This document shows positions 36,842 to 45,899 of a stretch of 64,000 bases of DNA, piece by piece (position 1 is the stretch's first letter; the number at the start of each line of letters is the position of its first letter). Source of the stretch: Fictibacillus arsenicus. GTDB lineage: Bacteria > Bacillota > Bacilli > Bacillales > Fictibacillaceae. The notes beneath the pieces are model-generated. The model did no database searches, had not been told where the DNA came from, and saw nothing but the letters and a program-made list of their open reading frames with translations. The stretch spans positions 1 through 64,000 of the forward strand of contig NZ_MQMF01000005.1 in NCBI RefSeq assembly GCF_001999465.1, given 5' to 3'. The position numbers were made by a program, and so were the translations under genes.

Positions 36842-37357
36842 TTACGAACTTTGTGCAGGCTGATTCTTTTCCTGGGCTTCACCGTATCGTTCTCTATATT
36901 CAAATGAAATAGAATACCCTATAAAAACACCATATAATATATAAATACAGAGTGTTGTTGTAATTGTATTTTTACCAATTGTATTCATCGGCTCTAATCC
37001 CGGAAAAATGGGATGAAGTAAATAGAACACAATACCCCATAATGCAGCTCCAAAGACAATTCCGCCCCACATGGATTTAATTTTCGCAAATGCATAACGG
37101 TACCCGATCGCCACTAAAATAGAGAGCAATGCAATAATCAGAATGCTTATAAGCTGACCGATCCACCGAGATTTCCATACTCCTAATGCCCAAGGTGCCA
37201 ATACCAGAGCGGGTCCCACCTTAGAGAAATTTAAATAGTATGCAATGAAGCCAAATGAAGACCAAATCAGTCCTCCAAAAAAACCTACTCCCACAACTCG
37301 GCTCATAAAAGAAGACTGAGATTCTTGTTTGTTTTGCTCTAATTGTTTTTCGTCCAT
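36842..37357 (-). CDS. yqhR: YqhR family membrane protein
   Basis: A 171-residue protein with about four membrane helices (near residues 22-42, 68-88, 93-112 and 130-150) and charged ends; function unknown. Start at ATG 37357 behind GGAGGTGTTCG. It lies divergent from yqhQ and upstream of aroQ, the same neighbourhood as B. subtilis yqhR. Confidence 0.85.
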   Translation of the reverse strand: MDEKQLEQNKQESQSSFMSRVVGVGFFGGLIWSSFGFIAYYLNFSKVGPALVLAPWALGVWKSRWIGQLISILIIALLSILVAIGYRYAFAKIKSMWGGIVFGAALWGIVFYLLHPIFPGLEPMNTIGKNTITTTLCIYILYGVFIGYSISFEYRERYGEAQEKNQPAQSS

Positions 37358-37550
37358 AAACGAACACCTCCAACAGAATATAGTATGTCCATAAAATACC
37401 ACGTCAAACTCAATTAGGCTTATTCAATCATAATCCGTGTAAAACGTGTATAAAATGGGAAAAATACAAATAAATCATACCTTCTGGAGGAATATCCAGC
37501 TTTACTGTAGAATAGAAAGTACCTACAAAATTTTAGGCTGGGGGTCCAAC

Positions 37551-38498
37551 ATGACAAAAGAGAAAAAACCCGTATACGGCGGTCAAGCTGTACTAGAAGG
37601 GGTTATGTTTGCCGGAAGACACACATATGTCACGGCAATTAGAAGAAACGATGACTCAATTGAGTATTTTGAACTTAAAAAAAAGCCAGCTCCTGTTTTA
37701 ACAAAGCTTAAAAAGATTCCTTTTTTAAGAGGATTTATCGCTATTATCGAAGCAAGTATGAATGGCACTCAGCATTTGAATTTTTCCGCTGAACGATTCG
37801 GGGTTAATCCTGGTGAAGAACAGGCAGAGGAAGAAGAGGAAAAAACTTCGAAATTTACTTTTTTCTTTAGTCTGGCGATAATCGGTGTCCTATCATTTCT
37901 GTTCGGAAAATTCGTATTTACTCTTGTTCCGGTGTTCTTAGCAGAAGCATTTCGGTTCATTGTTCCAGGACATCTAGGGCAAAATCTTTTAGAAGGTTTG
38001 TTCAAATTTATCTTCTTATTAAGCTATATTTATTTTGTTTCATTGACTCCTGCAATTAAGAGGGTGTTTATGTATCACGGAGCCGAGCACAAAGTAATCA
38101 ATACTTTTGAAGCTGGAGATGAATTGACTGTTGAAAATGTTAAACGACATTCACGGCTTCATTACCGCTGCGGCAGCAGTTTCATACTATTTACAGTACT
38201 TGTTGGAATGGTGATCTATTATTTTGTGCCTTCTGACGTACTTTGGCAAAGAATTTTATCAAGACTTGCGCTTATTCCTGTCGTTTTAGGGGTATCTTTT
38301 GAAGTATTACAGCTGACAAATAAATTAAGAGACGTTCCAGTTCTTCGATATTTAGGATATCCGGGACTTTGGCTGCAATTACTGACAACAAAAGAACCTG
38401 ATGAAAAACAAATAGAAGTTTCTATACTATCTTTTAATGAAATGCTTAAACGTGACGCATCCTATGAAAGTGAGAAACAACAAAATCAAATTGTTTAA
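37551..38498 (+). CDS. yqhQ: DUF1385 family membrane protein YqhQ
   Basis: A 315-residue DUF1385 protein, function unknown. The conserved N terminus PVYGGQAVLEGVMFAGR and the YHGAEHKVINTFE motif define the family; an acidic stretch EEQAEEEEEK near residue 90 comes before the membrane helices, of which there are about four. GGCTGGGGGTCC precedes ATG 37551. The conserved Glu/His residues suggest a metal or membrane-enzyme role, which is speculation. Confidence 0.9.
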   Translation: MTKEKKPVYGGQAVLEGVMFAGRHTYVTAIRRNDDSIEYFELKKKPAPVLTKLKKIPFLRGFIAIIEASMNGTQHLNFSAERFGVNPGEEQAEEEEEKTSKFTFFFSLAIIGVLSFLFGKFVFTLVPVFLAEAFRFIVPGHLGQNLLEGLFKFIFLLSYIYFVSLTPAIKRVFMYHGAEHKVINTFEAGDELTVENVKRHSRLHYRCGSSFILFTVLVGMVIYYFVPSDVLWQRILSRLALIPVVLGVSFEVLQLTNKLRDVPVLRYLGYPGLWLQLLTTKEPDEKQIEVSILSFNEMLKRDASYESEKQQNQIV

Positions 38499-38517
38499 TT
38501 TTAAGGAGGTGAACCTG

Positions 38518-38886
38518 TTGCAACAGAATAGCAGAAGATTGCATCCTATCATTTGGTTTGTCATTTCACTGGCTGTTGTCGGAATCCTATATCAACTGAT
38601 CACTTCACCTCGCCAACTATTTACAACCCTTCTGATCGGAGCAGCAGTGGTCGCCGTTTTTTACTTTATATTTCGCAGAACTTCATCTGGAGTAAACGGC
38701 AAATATAGAAAAGCAGTAAAGCAATCAAAAAAACGGTATGGTTCTAACCAAAAACCTTCAAAAGCTTCGCCGTTATTTTCAAACAAGAAAGTTAAAAGTA
38801 CCGCTCAGAAAAAACGGGCAAGAGAACATCATTTAACTGTTATTGAAGGAAAAAAGAACAAGAAAAAAAATCGAGCCTCCTTTTAA
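38518..38886 (+). CDS. yqhP: SA1362 family protein (YqhP)
   Basis: A 122-residue protein with two N-terminal membrane helices (RRLHPIIWFVISLAVVGI and LLIGAAVVAVFYFIF) and a very basic cytoplasmic tail. It begins with TTG 38518 behind a strong AAGGAGGTGAACC, 19 bases after yqhQ, so the two form an operon. Function unknown. The last codons lie inside the shared terminator. Confidence 0.85.
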   Translation: MQQNSRRLHPIIWFVISLAVVGILYQLITSPRQLFTTLLIGAAVVAVFYFIFRRTSSGVNGKYRKAVKQSKKRYGSNQKPSKASPLFSNKKVKSTAQKKRAREHHLTVIEGKKNKKKNRASF

Positions 38887-38904
38887 GGATTAGGCTCGAT
38901 TTTT
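38866..38904. terminator. Bidirectional terminator between yqhP and yqhO
   Basis: 13-bp stem AAAAATCGAGCCT (38866-38878) with AGGCTCGATTTTT (38892-38904). The two convergent genes end three bases apart within its loop. Confidence 0.9.
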
Positions 38905-39813
38905 AAATGCTGGGTGCGGATATGTTTTCCCTGCGATCCAGCTCTGCAGAAAATGCTCTGCCCTGTCATATCCAAACTGATAAAGTTCATTTTTCGCTTC
39001 AGCAGACAACTGAAAGTCGATAACAGATACATGCTTAACAGGCATAAATATAATATCTCTAGCATCGTGGGTATCAATATAACGATTATCATGAGCTTGC
39101 ATCATCGTTTCAAACAAAGCTTTAAAAAGCTGTACTGCATTTTTCACCTGGTGTGTCGGAATATGATCATTGATATAGGAACTGAGCTGAAATCCTAACA
39201 CAGGACGTATCGGCACCCTGTCTTTCCTTTGAAAAAGCCACATTGGAAAATTACTTAATACACCGCCATCCACGATATAACTTTTTTGTCCAACCCGATT
39301 AAACAGCTTTATCGGATAAAAAAAGTAGGGAAGGCTGCAGCTCATCCGAACAGCCCTTGCTATCGGGAAACGTTCTGGAAGCAAACCGTATTCTTCAAGA
39401 TCATCCGGCAGAACAATAAGCCTGCCCCGGGTAATATCTGATGCGATAATCTTTAAACTTCCATAAGGAATATCGGCAAACGTTACGATTCCCCGGTTTG
39501 CAAGAAGCGTTGCCACCCAGTTTTCTAAATAATCTCCTTTAAACAAACCTAGCTTCCAATAGAGCTTCAGCCAGTTCATAAACGGTATTGGAACCTTACT
39601 TGTGTCCAAAAACTTTTTAAAATCAAGTGTATCAATTATGCTTTTCATTTCATCAGCTTTATACCCGGCTTTTACTAAAGCAGCCATCAACGCACCCGCA
39701 CTTGTCCCCGCTACCCTTTCAAAACAAAGTCCTCTGTGTTCTGCCGCCTCAACTGCGCCGATCAACGAAAGAGCTTTAATTCCTCCACCTGAAAATACGC
39801 CGTCTATTCGCAT
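38890..39813 (-). CDS. yqhO: Patatin-like phospholipase (YqhO)
   Basis: A 307-residue patatin-domain hydrolase. The oxyanion motif GGGIKA at residues 10-15, the nucleophile elbow GTSAG near 39 and the catalytic Asp in DGGVLSNFP near 191 give the full Ser-Asp dyad. Presumed lipid acyl hydrolase of the cytosol or inner membrane face; the substrate is unknown. It is monocistronic. Confidence 0.9.
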   Translation of the reverse strand: MRIDGVFSGGGIKALSLIGAVEAAEHRGLCFERVAGTSAGALMAALVKAGYKADEMKSIIDTLDFKKFLDTSKVPIPFMNWLKLYWKLGLFKGDYLENWVATLLANRGIVTFADIPYGSLKIIASDITRGRLIVLPDDLEEYGLLPERFPIARAVRMSCSLPYFFYPIKLFNRVGQKSYIVDGGVLSNFPMWLFQRKDRVPIRPVLGFQLSSYINDHIPTHQVKNAVQLFKALFETMMQAHDNRYIDTHDARDIIFMPVKHVSVIDFQLSAEAKNELYQFGYDRAEHFLQSWIAGKTYPHPAFKNRA

Positions 39814-39898
39814 TGACCATCTCCTCCACTACTATCCTAATCACAAGAAGATGTCCTTTATAACCTATTTTTTTAAAATAAAAAAACAACCATAAAAA

Positions 39899-40333
39899 TT
39901 ATGATTGTCCTTGTTCTTCGTTTTTAGCTTGTACTTCTCTTAATTCATTCAGGCGATCTTTGTCTTCTTCAAAGAATTGCACGAGATCTCCTATTCGATC
40001 AATAGCGTTCCAGCTTAAGTGGTGCTCAATTCCTTCTACATCTTGAAAGATGTTTTCCTCATTTACCCCGATTACTTTTAAAAATTCTTCTAACAATTCA
40101 TGTCTGTATACTAAACGCTTACCTAGTTTTTTTCCATTCGGCGTTAAAACAAAGCCTCTGTATTTTTCATAGACGACATACTTGCCTTTGTCGAGTTTCT
40201 GAATCATTTTGGTTACAGAAGAGGGATGTACCTCAAGGTTTTCTGCAAGGTCTGATACTCTTGCATATCCTTTCTCTTCTATTAGGGCATAGATGCGTTC
40301 AATATAATCTTCCATACTTGGGGTTGGCGGCAA
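39899..40333 (-). CDS. mntR: Manganese-dependent repressor MntR
   Basis: A 144-residue DtxR/MntR-type regulator controlling Mn2+ uptake. A winged helix ([19 protein letters not shown]) is followed by the metal-binding dimer domain: Asp9 and Glu12 near the start (MEDYIERIY), His in YRHELLEEF and [11 protein letters not shown] start behind GGGAGGGAAC. Length matches MntR, which lacks the SH3 domain of DtxR and IdeR. Confidence 0.95.
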   Translation of the reverse strand: MPPTPSMEDYIERIYALIEEKGYARVSDLAENLEVHPSSVTKMIQKLDKGKYVVYEKYRGFVLTPNGKKLGKRLVYRHELLEEFLKVIGVNEENIFQDVEGIEHHLSWNAIDRIGDLVQFFEEDKDRLNELREVQAKNEEQGQS

Positions 40334-40426
40334 AATGTTCCCTCCCTATAATAAAACCAATTGGTCTCTATAAAAAGGATACTATAGAAATGTTTGAGTG
40401 ACAAGGGAATACCCTTTACCTGAATA

Positions 40427-41464
40427 TTACGTAAAATACTCGATCTTGGCTTGCGGAAACATGGTATTAATATAGTTTTCTACCGTCTCTCGGAGCTTCG
40501 TAGCTTGATCGTCTTGATACACATACTTGCCTATTCCATATTTGCCCCACTTGTATTTACGTTCTTCCTCGTTCATTTCGAGCTTGCTTTTCGGATAATT
40601 TTTTTCGATTACCCTTTTGGCGGGCTTTGTAAAACGGTGCTGAATCAGTTCAAAAGTTAAATCGTTTGTTAAATATTTTGGGAGCTTAGCCTCCAATATA
40701 TCAAAAAGCTCTTTATACCCCTCTTCCCAATCCTTATGAAGATAAAGCGGCGCCACAATAAAACCTAATGGGTATCCGGCTTCAGCTACTTTAATGGCAG
40801 CATTGATTCTCTCCTCTAAAGGGCTTGTGCCTAATTCAAAGTTTTTGATTACATAATGTGAATTAATACTAAATCGAAACCTGGTCCGCCCTTGATGATT
40901 GGCGTCTAGCAAATGATCAACATGATGATATTTCGTTGTGAAACGAAGTCTTCCTAAGTCCGTTTGACCAAAAAATTCAATCGCTTTTTTCAGAGAGTGG
41001 GTAAGATGATCAATTCCAACGATATCTGATGTGCATGACGCCTCAAACCGCGTAACCTCTGGTGCTCTTTCCTGCATATACTTTTCAGCCTGAGCAAAGA
41101 TTTCGTCTGTATTTACATACGTTCTTAAATAAGGCTTGCTGCCAAGGGTGGTTTGCAGATAACAATAATGACAATGTCCCATGCATCCCGTAGCAAGCGG
41201 TATTGCGTATTCTGCTGACGGTTTTGACGTATCAAATTTTAGTGTTTTTCGAATACCGACAACAAGCGTTGATTTTGCTGTTCTATACTTTTGAAAATCG
41301 TTATCTCCAGGCAAGTCGCGTATTTGATTATGTGAAGTTGTTTCTCTTATTTCAACCTCGAGCTTACTGAACTTATCGAAAAGCTCTTTGCCTAATGGAT
41401 ATTCAAGTGCACACGGTTCAAAATAAATGAGCTGCGGCATAAACGGTTTATTAGCACCGGCCAT
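40427..41464 (-). CDS. splB: Spore photoproduct lyase
   Basis: A 345-residue radical-SAM repair enzyme that reverses the spore photoproduct (thymine dimer) during germination. The [4Fe-4S] cluster motif is C-x3-C-x2-C in ATGCMGHCHYC (Cys94, Cys98, Cys101) and Cys143 in FEASCTSDIVG matches the H-atom donor Cys. ATG 41464 follows TTGGGGGTATAT. There is no splA upstream, unlike in B. subtilis. Confidence 0.95.
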   Translation of the reverse strand: MAGANKPFMPQLIYFEPCALEYPLGKELFDKFSKLEVEIRETTSHNQIRDLPGDNDFQKYRTAKSTLVVGIRKTLKFDTSKPSAEYAIPLATGCMGHCHYCYLQTTLGSKPYLRTYVNTDEIFAQAEKYMQERAPEVTRFEASCTSDIVGIDHLTHSLKKAIEFFGQTDLGRLRFTTKYHHVDHLLDANHQGRTRFRFSINSHYVIKNFELGTSPLEERINAAIKVAEAGYPLGFIVAPLYLHKDWEEGYKELFDILEAKLPKYLTNDLTFELIQHRFTKPAKRVIEKNYPKSKLEMNEEERKYKWGKYGIGKYVYQDDQATKLRETVENYINTMFPQAKIEYFT

Positions 41465-41523
41465 TTTATATACCCCCAAAATTCACAAATAATGAGGTTA
41501 GTATGTCCGAATATGAGCATATA

Positions 41524-41553
41524 AAAAGAAGGAACCATTTCCAGTTCCTTCTT
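41524..41553 (-). terminator. Terminator of the class II RNR gene
   Basis: AAGAAGGAAC (41526-41535) with GTTCCTTCTT (41544-41553), then TTTTTAT on the minus strand; 16 bases past the stop. Confidence 0.85.
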
Positions 41554-41568
41554 GCTTATCGTTCATGT

Positions 41569-44130
41569 TTATAGGCCGCACTTTAATTGAGCGTTGCAGT
41601 TCGTACACGTATTGCAGCCGCCGATTTCTTTTACTTTTCCTTTTCGGCATACAGGGCATGTGTTGCCTACTTCGTTGCCGATTGTAACATCTGTTGAACG
41701 AAGGTCAGTAATTGTATCAAGAATAACGACTTTTTTCTTTTCTTCTTCCATTCCAAGATCGATCTCTGTTTGTTCAAATGTTTCTTCTGCTTTAAGCGTC
41801 AGAACTTGTGCATCACGGCTTCCATCAACATAAACAGTTCCGCCTTTTGCGCCGCCTTTATACAAACGCTCATAAACTTTCTGAACTTGATCAACCGTAT
41901 ATCCTTTTGGCGCATTTACCGTTTTGGAGATTGAACTGTCCACCCAGCGCTGGATGACACATTGTGTATCCGCATGTGCTTCTGGGGCAAGCTCCATCGC
42001 TGCAACAAACCATTCAGGAAGTTCATTTTCATTCGCTTCCGGATTATTATCGAGATATTCTTTTACAATATCAGCTTTTACTTCAATAAACTTCCCAAGA
42101 CGTCCGCTGCGGAAGTATGAGAATGAGAAGTAAGGTTCAAGTCCTGTTGAGACTCCAACCATGGTCCCGGTGCTTCCAGTAGGAGCGACCGTTAACAAAT
42201 GGGAGTTGCGAATTCCATATTGTAAAATATTTTTTCGAACTTCTTCAGGAAGTTTCTTCATATATCCTGTTTCAATAAAACGATTTCGAAGGTCATTAGT
42301 AGCAGTTTCTGTCTCACCTTCTAAGAATGGGAAACTTCCCTTTTCTTTAGCAAGCTCGATTGAAGTTTTATAAGCGGTAACCGCAATCGTCTCAAAGATT
42401 TCATCAACTAATTTATTACCTTCTTCAGATCCGTAAACCGTCTCACAGTAGATGAGTAAATCATGAAGTCCCATTACTCCTAAACCGACACGGCGCTCTC
42501 CTAATGCTTGAACACGGTTTGGTTCTAAGAAGTATGGTGTTGCGTCAATTACGTTGTCTTGCATTCGTACGCCGACTTCAACCGTTTGTTTCAACTTCTC
42601 AAAATCGACCTTCTTGTTTTCTTTGTCTGCCATATTGCCTAAATTTACAGCAGCTAAATTACAAACAGAATATGGTGCAAGTGGTTGTTCTCCACATGGA
42701 TTAGTAGCTACAACTTTTTGTCCATAAGCTGTAGCGTTCGTCATGTCATTGGCATTATCGATAAAGAAGATTCCTGGTTCTGCAGAGTATGTTGCACAAA
42801 TGTTGATCAGGTTCCAAAGTTCACGTGCTTTAATACGTTTGTAAACGCGAATTCCGTATCCTTTTTCTTCCCAAACACGAACATCTCCAATTTCATGCCA
42901 CTCATTATTGTAAGCTTCCATTTCTTCAGGAGAGTATGCTTCAACACTCGGAAAACGCAACATGTATTCTCCGTCGTTCTCAACAGCTTCCATAAATTCT
43001 TTCGTGATTGTTACAGAAATATTAGCTCCTGTCAGGAACTCAGAATTATGAACACTGTAAGTACCTCCATCGCGGAGCATCGTTTCTGCATCGCGTAAAA
43101 CATCAGAGTCGAAACCGCCTGTTCCCGGAATATCTTTATAACGCAGAATTCCTTCGTACATTGCTTTTTGAGCTGGTGTTAACGGTGTGAACTTCAGCTT
43201 ATCTTGTGCGACTTGTTTAATCTTCTCGTCGTTTGTATTTTCAATCAAGTAACGCAAAATACGGGGATTTTGCATTTTAGAAATAATGAAGTCAATAATG
43301 TCAGGGTGCCAGTCCGCAAGCATGATCATCTGGGCCCCCCTGCGCGACCCGCCCTGCTCAACCAAATGCGTCAGTTTCGCAATATCATCGAGCCAAGATA
43401 CTGATCCAGATGATTTACCGTTTACGCCTCGTGCCAGTGCATTTTTAGGTCTAAGTGTTGAGCCATTTGTTCCAACACCGCCGCCTCGGCTCATGATCTC
43501 CATTACTTGCTTGCGGTGATCTGAGATTCCTTCACGCGAGTCTTTTACATATGGCATAACGTAACAGTTAAAATACGTTACATCCGTTTCAGCCCCTGCA
43601 CCATAAAGAACTCGTCCAGCGGGTACGAAGTTCATTTCCGAAAGTTCTTTATAGAACCTCTCGAACGACTCCTGGCGCTTTTCCTCTGTCGTTTCAACAG
43701 ATGCTAACCCTGTGGCATTCCTTAGCGCAATCTGCTCGTAGAATACTTCCAGCGGCTTGTCCATTACATCGAGTGAACGTGTAATAAGTCCTGTTTCTGC
43801 TTCTTCCGGTTTTTCAAGGACCGCTTTGAATTCATCCTCAACTAAAACTACTGCATTTTTATCGTCCCAGTTGACTGATTGAATGTAACCAAGTCCTCTC
43901 GCCGGAAATTTCGGATCCTCTTTGACCGTTAATACAACAAAATCACCCGGTTTGAGTGTTTTCTTTTCTGTGTCTTTAAAACTGTATCGATCAAGCATCA
44001 CCAGTCGTGAAACACCTTTATGCGTTGTTTTCATTGTGGATGATACGGGATGTACTTGTGGGAACTGTGCTATATCTTGATTAAGAGCTTCGTAGTCGAT
44101 ACCCTTTTTAACAGTGGCAACCGCGTCCAT
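41569..44130 (-). CDS. nrdJ: Adenosylcobalamin-dependent (class II) ribonucleotide reductase
   Basis: An 853-residue class II RNR that makes deoxynucleotides using a thiyl radical generated from coenzyme B12, with or without oxygen. VPAGRVLYG and TYFNCYVMP (first redox Cys) lie near residues 170-195; NPCGEQPLAPYSVCNL holds the radical Cys; PTGSTGTMVGVSTGLEPYFS is the C-terminal barrel end. The tail TCPVCRKGKVKEIGGCNTCT has Cys pairs for reduction by thioredoxin or zinc binding. No beta subunit gene is nearby, as expected for class II. The organism would need cobalamin. Confidence 0.94.
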   Translation of the reverse strand: MDAVATVKKGIDYEALNQDIAQFPQVHPVSSTMKTTHKGVSRLVMLDRYSFKDTEKKTLKPGDFVVLTVKEDPKFPARGLGYIQSVNWDDKNAVVLVEDEFKAVLEKPEEAETGLITRSLDVMDKPLEVFYEQIALRNATGLASVETTEEKRQESFERFYKELSEMNFVPAGRVLYGAGAETDVTYFNCYVMPYVKDSREGISDHRKQVMEIMSRGGGVGTNGSTLRPKNALARGVNGKSSGSVSWLDDIAKLTHLVEQGGSRRGAQMIMLADWHPDIIDFIISKMQNPRILRYLIENTNDEKIKQVAQDKLKFTPLTPAQKAMYEGILRYKDIPGTGGFDSDVLRDAETMLRDGGTYSVHNSEFLTGANISVTITKEFMEAVENDGEYMLRFPSVEAYSPEEMEAYNNEWHEIGDVRVWEEKGYGIRVYKRIKARELWNLINICATYSAEPGIFFIDNANDMTNATAYGQKVVATNPCGEQPLAPYSVCNLAAVNLGNMADKENKKVDFEKLKQTVEVGVRMQDNVIDATPYFLEPNRVQALGERRVGLGVMGLHDLLIYCETVYGSEEGNKLVDEIFETIAVTAYKTSIELAKEKGSFPFLEGETETATNDLRNRFIETGYMKKLPEEVRKNILQYGIRNSHLLTVAPTGSTGTMVGVSTGLEPYFSFSYFRSGRLGKFIEVKADIVKEYLDNNPEANENELPEWFVAAMELAPEAHADTQCVIQRWVDSSISKTVNAPKGYTVDQVQKVYERLYKGGAKGGTVYVDGSRDAQVLTLKAEETFEQTEIDLGMEEEKKKVVILDTITDLRSTDVTIGNEVGNTCPVCRKGKVKEIGGCNTCTNCNAQLKCGL

Positions 44131-44453
44131 ATTTCTCCTCCTTTTTCATATTCTCACACAACTATGAATATCTATATCTTGTATGTAGTTCTTCTACCCC
44201 TATACTATATATACGTAAACATCATGTCAAAGAAAAAATCTTGTCAAACTTGAAATCAAGAGTAATTAATAGAATATTAAAGAAAAAAGAATAATTTATA
44301 TGATTTTATTTACTATTTGGCTAAATACTAGATTTGTATTATCTGGGAGTTTTATAACCCTATATAAGACAAAGGTTTTCACAAAATCCTTCTTTTTCCC
44401 AAAAAAAATTAATATCTTGACTTCCCTTTTGTTTACTTCTTTTCCCAAAAGAA
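44131..44453. other. AT-rich upstream region of nrdJ, possible NrdR boxes
   Basis: Contains two sequences resembling NrdR boxes, CTATATCTTG (44172-44181) and ACTATATATAC (44204-44214), about 32-33 bases apart. No cobalamin riboswitch is seen, and no gene. The lipM terminator begins at 44454. Confidence 0.35.
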
Positions 44454-44485
44454 AAAATCGAGACCTCTTTTAAGGTTTCGATTTT
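44454..44485 (-). terminator. Terminator of lipM
   Basis: AAAATCGAGACCT with AGGTTTCGATTTT (one mismatch), directly past the lipM stop codon; T-rich on the minus strand. Confidence 0.8.
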
Positions 44486-44491
44486 CTGTTT

Positions 44492-45328
44492 TTATCGTCT
44501 AAAAGTCCATTCGTCATTTCTATATCTTGTGTCAGCAATACGTTCTACTTCAGCCCATTGTTCTTCAGTTAACGTATACGGAATAAGATTAATATTCAAT
44601 CCATCTTCAAATCCTTTTTTGAAGGCTGTTTTTGCATCATTAATCGTAACAGGTGAATCTAGCAGATCATTAATAGCTACTGCCTTTTTCTTAAAAGCAT
44701 CCTGCATTCTTTCTCTCAGACGGTCACTGGAATACTTAAATAAATCAAAGAGTTTATCCTCGTCTAGATCTAATAAAATAGAACCATGCTGAAGAATGAC
44801 GCCTTTCTGTCTTGTTTGAGCGCTTCCTGCCACTTTCCTTCCTTCAACAACTAATTCATACCAGGAAGGTGCATCAAAACAAACGGCTGAACGGGGATTT
44901 TTTAAACCTTCGCGCTCTTCATCGGTTTTTGGAACCGCAAAATATGCATCCAGACCTAAGCCTTGAAATCCTTCTTTAATGCCCTCAGAAATAACTCTAT
45001 AAGCCTCCGTAACAGATTGCGGCATCGCTTTATGATCTTCAGAAACAATCACACTGTATGTCAGCTCCTGATCATGAAGAACGCCTCGCCCGCCTGTTGG
45101 CCGTCTAACAAAGCCTAAATTATATTTTTTTACGGCATCAAGATTTATCTCTTTTTCTACTTTTTGAAAATATCCAATGGACAATGTTGCTGGATCCCAT
45201 CCGTAAAAACGTATTACAGGCGGGCTTTTCCCTTCACTATGCCATGTTAATAAAGCTTCATCCATGGCCATATTAATGGCTGGTTCACAGTTACCTGAAT
45301 CAATGTAATACCAATTTTCTTTTTCCAT
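44492..45328 (-). CDS. lipM: Octanoyltransferase LipM
   Basis: A 278-residue member of the lipoate ligase/octanoyltransferase superfamily that moves octanoate from acyl carrier protein to GcvH, the first step of lipoate assembly in Bacilli. [19 protein letters not shown] is the acyl pocket; Cys150 ([13 protein letters not shown]) is at the LipM nucleophile position, which distinguishes it from LplA ligases; [11 protein letters not shown] has the conserved Lys. ATG 45328 follows GGGAGACGAAAAC. Close to the glycine cleavage genes it serves. Confidence 0.93.
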   Translation of the reverse strand: MEKENWYYIDSGNCEPAINMAMDEALLTWHSEGKSPPVIRFYGWDPATLSIGYFQKVEKEINLDAVKKYNLGFVRRPTGGRGVLHDQELTYSVIVSEDHKAMPQSVTEAYRVISEGIKEGFQGLGLDAYFAVPKTDEEREGLKNPRSAVCFDAPSWYELVVEGRKVAGSAQTRQKGVILQHGSILLDLDEDKLFDLFKYSSDRLRERMQDAFKKKAVAINDLLDSPVTINDAKTAFKKGFEDGLNINLIPYTLTEEQWAEVERIADTRYRNDEWTFRR

Positions 45329-45416
45329 GTTTTCGTCTCCCTGCAATTCTATCGTAACTAGTGTACCAAATTCGGTGATTGTGTCAAAAACAATCGCTTA
45401 ATTCCTATTATTTTCT

Positions 45417-45445
45417 TTGCCTATCGTGTCCAGCACCGCTATAAT
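45417..45445 (+). promoter_or_regulatory. Sigma-A promoter of yqhL
   Basis: -35 TTGCCT (45417-45422), 17-base spacer, perfect -10 TATAAT (45440-45445), 33 bases before the yqhL ATG. Confidence 0.65.
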
Positions 45446-45477
45446 TGGGGTAGATTGTTTAAAGGAGTGCAAGCATT

Positions 45478-45855
45478 ATGGGATGGATTATTTTAATCGT
45501 TATTGTAGTAGCAATACTTGCTTATGTTGTTACTATGGGGCTTTATCAAAAGAAATTCTTAAAAACTCTCAATGAAGAAGAGTTTAAAGCTGGTTATCGT
45601 AAAGCTCAGTTAATTGATGTACGGGAACCTGAAGAATTTAAAAAAGGCCACATTCTTGGAGCTAGAAATATTCCGTTATCTCAAATGAGACAGCGATTAA
45701 AGGAAGTTAGAAACGATCAGCCAGTGTACCTATACTGCGAGAGCGGATTTAGAAGTGCACGTGCGGCAAACTTCTTAAAGAAAAAGAAGTACAGCAACCT
45801 GCATCATTTGCAAGGCGGGTTCCGAAAATGGACAGGCCGTGTAAAATCAAACTAA
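45478..45855 (+). CDS. yqhL: Membrane-anchored rhodanese-like protein YqhL
   Basis: A 125-residue protein: one N-terminal membrane helix (WIILIVIVVAILAYVVTMGL) and a single rhodanese domain with the catalytic Cys in LYCESGFRSARAA near residue 85. Sulfur or redox role presumed; partner unknown. GGAGTGCAAGC precedes the ATG. Confidence 0.9.
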   Translation: MGWIILIVIVVAILAYVVTMGLYQKKFLKTLNEEEFKAGYRKAQLIDVREPEEFKKGHILGARNIPLSQMRQRLKEVRNDQPVYLYCESGFRSARAANFLKKKKYSNLHHLQGGFRKWTGRVKSN

Positions 45856-45861
45856 AAAAAC

Positions 45862-45888
45862 AAAGCAGCCCATCACAGGCTGCTTTTT
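45862..45888 (+). terminator. Terminator of yqhL and of the gcv operon
   Basis: AAAGCAGCC (45862-45870) with GGCTGCTTT (45878-45886) and a T-run on the plus strand; A-run on the left means it can also serve gcvPB on the minus strand. Confidence 0.88.
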
Positions 45889-45899
45889 TATTCGGTTAT

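Noticed and set aside
44131-44491. Cobalamin riboswitch before the B12-dependent RNR
   Set aside because: No B12-box-like sequence or suitable stems are visible in the AT-rich leader.
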